DNA of 18,208 nt from Bacteroidales bacterium. GTDB lineage: Bacteria > Bacteroidota > Bacteroidia > Bacteroidales > WCHB1-69. Position 1 is the first letter of the stretch. The number at the start of each line of letters is the position of its first letter. Location: assembly GCA_024400715.1 (NCBI GenBank), contig JAKSMH010000005.1, positions 1 through 18,208 on the forward strand. Direction: 5' to 3'. A model generated the notes under the pieces. It did no database searches, was not told the origin of the DNA, and saw only the letters and a program-made list of their open reading frames with translations. This document shows, in pieces, positions 16,543-18,208 of this stretch. Made by a program: the position numbers and the translations under genes.

Positions 16543-17565
16543 ATGAAAAACATTGATTGGAAAAGCCTCGGTTTTGGTTATGTAAAAACCGATTACAACG
16601 TACGTTGCTATTTTAGAAACGGTGAATGGGGAAAATTGGAAGTCACTTCAGACGAAAATATTCCTATGCACATGGCTGCTTCTTGTTTGCATTATGGTCA
16701 GGAAGCATTTGAAGGTATGAAAGCTTTCAGAGGAAAAGACGGAAAGGTTCGTTTGTTCCGTTGGGAAGAAAACTGGAAAAGATTAAACAATTCTGCCGAT
16801 ACAATTATGATGGCCCAACTTCCCAAGCAATTATTTTTCGAAGCTTTGGAAACTGTCATTAAATTAAATGCCGATTTTATTCCTCCATACGGTACAGAAG
16901 GTTCTTTATATCTTCGTCCTTTATTGATTGGTACGGGCCCAACTGTTGGTGTAAAACCCGCCAACGAATATTTATTCCTTGTTTTTGTAACACCGGTAGG
17001 ACCTTATTTCAAAGAAGGTTTCAAACCTACCAATATGCAGATTGCAAAGGATTATGACCGTGCTGCTCCACTTGGAACAGGTCACGTAAAAGTTGGTGGA
17101 AACTATGCGGCTTCTCTCCGTGCTGGTGAAAGAGCTCACCACGAAGGATTTAGCGCCTCAATTTTTGCTGATGCCAAAACCAAAACTTTCATCGACGAAG
17201 CTGGTCCAGCTAACTTCTTCGGTATTAAGGATGGAAAATATGTTACACCGGATTCTGGTTCAATTCTTCCTTCTATTACCAACAAGAGTTTAACTCAAAT
17301 TGCCGAAGATCTTGGCTTGGTTGTTGAAAGACGTCATATTAAATTGGAAGAAATTGGTACATTTGAAGAAGCCGGTGCTTGTGGTACCGCAGCAGTCATT
17401 TCTCCTATCAATATGATCCAAGATCGTGAAACAGGAAAAGAATATGTTATTGCGAAAGATGGCAAACCAGGACCTTGGAGCACCAAGATGCGCGAGGTAT
17501 TAATGGGAATCCAATACGGAGAAATTGAAGATAAACACAATTGGTGTACTATAATTGATTGTTAA
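16543..17565 (+). CDS. ilvE: Branched-chain amino acid aminotransferase
   Basis: A PLP-dependent class IV aminotransferase catalysing the last step of Leu, Ile and Val synthesis (and the first of breakdown), in the cytoplasm. 340 aa, matching the longer eukaryote-like BCAT type rather than the ~309-aa E. coli IlvE. Visible: CLHYGQEAFEGMKAFRG (48-64), SLYLRPLLIGTG near 121-132, the PLP lysine Lys183 in GHVKVGGNYAASL, FIDEAGPANFFGIKDG with the carboxylate-binding region, SILPSITNKSLTQIA, and the CGTAAVI segment. All catalytic features are present. No other ilv or leu genes are beside it. It has its own promoter; no good terminator follows it. Confidence 0.96.
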   Translation: MKNIDWKSLGFGYVKTDYNVRCYFRNGEWGKLEVTSDENIPMHMAASCLHYGQEAFEGMKAFRGKDGKVRLFRWEENWKRLNNSADTIMMAQLPKQLFFEALETVIKLNADFIPPYGTEGSLYLRPLLIGTGPTVGVKPANEYLFLVFVTPVGPYFKEGFKPTNMQIAKDYDRAAPLGTGHVKVGGNYAASLRAGERAHHEGFSASIFADAKTKTFIDEAGPANFFGIKDGKYVTPDSGSILPSITNKSLTQIAEDLGLVVERRHIKLEEIGTFEEAGACGTAAVISPINMIQDRETGKEYVIAKDGKPGPWSTKMREVLMGIQYGEIEDKHNWCTIIDC

Positions 17566-17619
17566 TCAGCGTATTAACAATAATTAACAAAAAAAGCAAA
17601 ATTACAACATCCGAGTAAT

Positions 17620-17638
17620 TATATTTGGAGTATTTTTG
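17620..17638 (+). promoter_or_regulatory. Promoter region of the small lipoprotein gene
   Basis: Two TAnnTTTG matches lie close together, TATATTTG (17620-17627) and TATTTTTG (17631-17638). The second gives a leader of about 50 nt that is almost free of G and strongly A-rich before the ATG, typical of well-translated Bacteroidota genes. No -33 TTG is clear. Confidence 0.6.
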
Positions 17639-17693
17639 CGGCATTAAAAAAGACAACAAAAAACATTAACCAACAAATTAAAAAAGAAGAAAA

Positions 17694-17882
17694 ATGAAAA
17701 AATTATTTGCTATCCTTGCAGTATCTGCATTCGTTTTCGCAGCATGTGGTCAAAAAGCTGAAACTGAAGAACCAGTTGTTGAAGAAGCTGTTGTTGAAGA
17801 AGCTGTTGTTGAAGAACCAGTTGTTGAAGAAGAAACTGCTGAAGTTCCTGCAGAAGAAACTGCTGAAGTTGTTGCTGAATAA
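17694..17882 (+). CDS. Small acidic lipoprotein with Val-Val-Glu-Glu repeats
   Basis: 62 aa with an N-terminal lipoprotein signal: MKKLFAILAV, hydrophobic core, and lipobox FAAC with Cys18. The mature chain is only 45 residues. It is almost entirely Glu, Val, Ala, Pro and Thr, arranged as repeats of EE(P/A)VV followed by EETAEV-type units. No domain is recognised. It is likely an extended, very acidic surface or periplasmic tail tethered to lipid. The real coding frame is supported by the lipobox, the promoter with A-rich leader and the strong terminator just after. Frames on the other strand over the same bases are only repeat shadows. Function unknown; cation binding or cell-surface charge are possible ideas only. 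Confidence 0.85.
   Translation: MKKLFAILAVSAFVFAACGQKAETEEPVVEEAVVEEAVVEEPVVEEETAEVPAEETAEVVAE
17766..17825 (+). repeat. Four tandem 15-bp units inside the lipoprotein gene
   Basis: Units of 15 bp at 17766, 17781, 17796 and 17811 read GAAGAA-(CCA or GCT)-GTTGTT. Units 2 and 3 are identical, and units 1 and 4 are identical. An 18-bp unit GAAGAAACTGCTGAAGTT follows twice (17829 and 17853). In-frame copy number could vary by slippage. Confidence 0.9.
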
Positions 17883-17902
17883 TTTTATTACAGAACAAGC
17901 AC

Positions 17903-17935
17903 AAAAAAGGGTGACCAAACGGTCACCCTTTTTTT
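17903..17935 (+). terminator. Intrinsic terminator after the lipoprotein gene
   Basis: A 14-bp perfect stem (17903-17916 with 17921-17934), with GGGTGACC as its GC-rich part, closes a 4-nt loop AAAC and ends in seven T. It begins 20 bases after the stop codon. Confidence 0.95.
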
Positions 17936-18044
17936 GTATTGCTTTTTTTCAAGGAAATTTTCTTTTGCTGCTTTCAATAATGTTATTCAAAAACTTCGCA
18001 ATTATCACTTTCCGTCTTTCAAAGTCACAAAATTTATGAATGAT

Positions 18045-18082
18045 TTTCCGCTACTTTTCTATCAAGAGAAAAGTAGCGGAAA
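18045..18082. repeat. Perfect 16-bp hairpin at the start of a repeat-like block
   Basis: TTTCCGCTACTTTTCT (18045-18060) pairs exactly with 18067-18082 around a 6-nt loop. There is no U-run on the plus strand and no nearby gene end, so a terminator is less likely. The following GC-rich linker includes GGCCTACGGCC (18106-18116). The style resembles dispersed intergenic repeats I associate with Bacteroidota genomes. Confidence 0.75.
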
Positions 18083-18117
18083 GATAAAGGCGACATAACC
18101 ACCCCGGCCTACGGCCA

Positions 18118-18189
18118 CCCCTCCTTTTGTTGTGTATCTCAGACTAATTTACCTATTTTAATCCATTGGACTACACAACAAAGGAGGGG
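18118..18189. repeat. Imperfect 19-bp inverted repeat with a 35-nt centre
   Basis: Left arm CCCCTCCTTTTGTTGTGTA (18118-18136) pairs with right arm TACACAACAAAGGAGGGG (18172-18189), differing by one missing base in the T/A run. The centre is AT-rich and non-coding. It may be a small non-autonomous mobile or REP-like element that continues past the window end. No transposase is seen. Confidence 0.7.
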
Positions 18190-18208
18190 AATTATCATCA
18201 TCTTTTCA

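Noticed and set aside
17561..17578. Small hairpin GTTAAT/ATTAAC at the end of ilvE
   Set aside because: Only six weak AT-rich pairs and no U-tract; not a credible terminator.
17703..18039. Long frames on both strands over the lipoprotein gene (Leu/Lys-, Phe/Asn- or Gln/Leu-rich)
   Set aside because: They are frame shadows of the 15-bp repeats. Only the plus frame from 17694 has a lipobox, a leader and a terminator placed correctly.

Overview
The window looks like a chromosomal segment of a Bacteroidota bacterium, probably Bacteroidales or a near relative. The evidence is low GC, AT-rich intergenic DNA, promoters with the Bacteroidota -7 element TAnnTTTG, no obvious Shine-Dalgarno sequences, a hydrolase with a C-terminal type IX secretion (T9SS type A) sorting domain, a large DUF4175-type membrane protein, and a long-form MetK. 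Nothing looks like a prophage, integrative element, CRISPR array, rRNA or tRNA.

Layout. (1) purL, the full-length fused FGAM synthase, reads rightward at 37-3762. It ends at a 17-bp hairpin that also serves the converging gene. (2) A leftward pair follows: metK (6340-5054) and, one base after its stop, a secreted beta-lactamase-fold serine hydrolase (5052-3844). Their ~110-nt leader carries what I read as a SAM-II riboswitch, at 6445-6396 on the minus strand, just after a clear promoter. An alternative stem that would compete with the riboswitch sits immediately downstream. (3) A tight leftward run from 14936 to 6655 comprises rpiB, an orphan LutB-like Fe-S protein, the DUF4175 protein, a T9SS-sorted SGNH hydrolase, ybeY and mnmG. 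Gaps or overlaps are small (9, -14, 64, -1 and 16 nt), which suggests an operon running from the rpiB promoter.

(4) A 519-bp gene-free, very AT-rich divergent region (14937-15455) holds two exact TTATCAACA DnaA-box-like 9-mers and two looser copies. Most genes on either side point away from it. With two 14/16 parS-like sites at 8519 and 10062, this raises a modest possibility that the origin region is nearby. (5) Rightward from there lie a translationally coupled pair (a secreted carboxypeptidase-regulatory-like protein and a 72-aa two-helix membrane protein), ilvE with its own promoter, and a 62-aa Val/Glu-repeat lipoprotein closed by a strong terminator. (6) The last ~165 bp is an intergenic repeat-like block: a perfect 16-bp hairpin, a GC-rich linker and a separate ~19-bp inverted repeat.

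The main biology is core metabolism (purines, SAM, tRNA modification, rRNA maturation, pentose phosphates, branched-chain amino acids) mixed with envelope and secreted proteins. The strongest non-obvious signal is the SAM-II riboswitch controlling metK and, apparently, an exported hydrolase. The puzzling alternative stem in the same leader is the point most worth testing.
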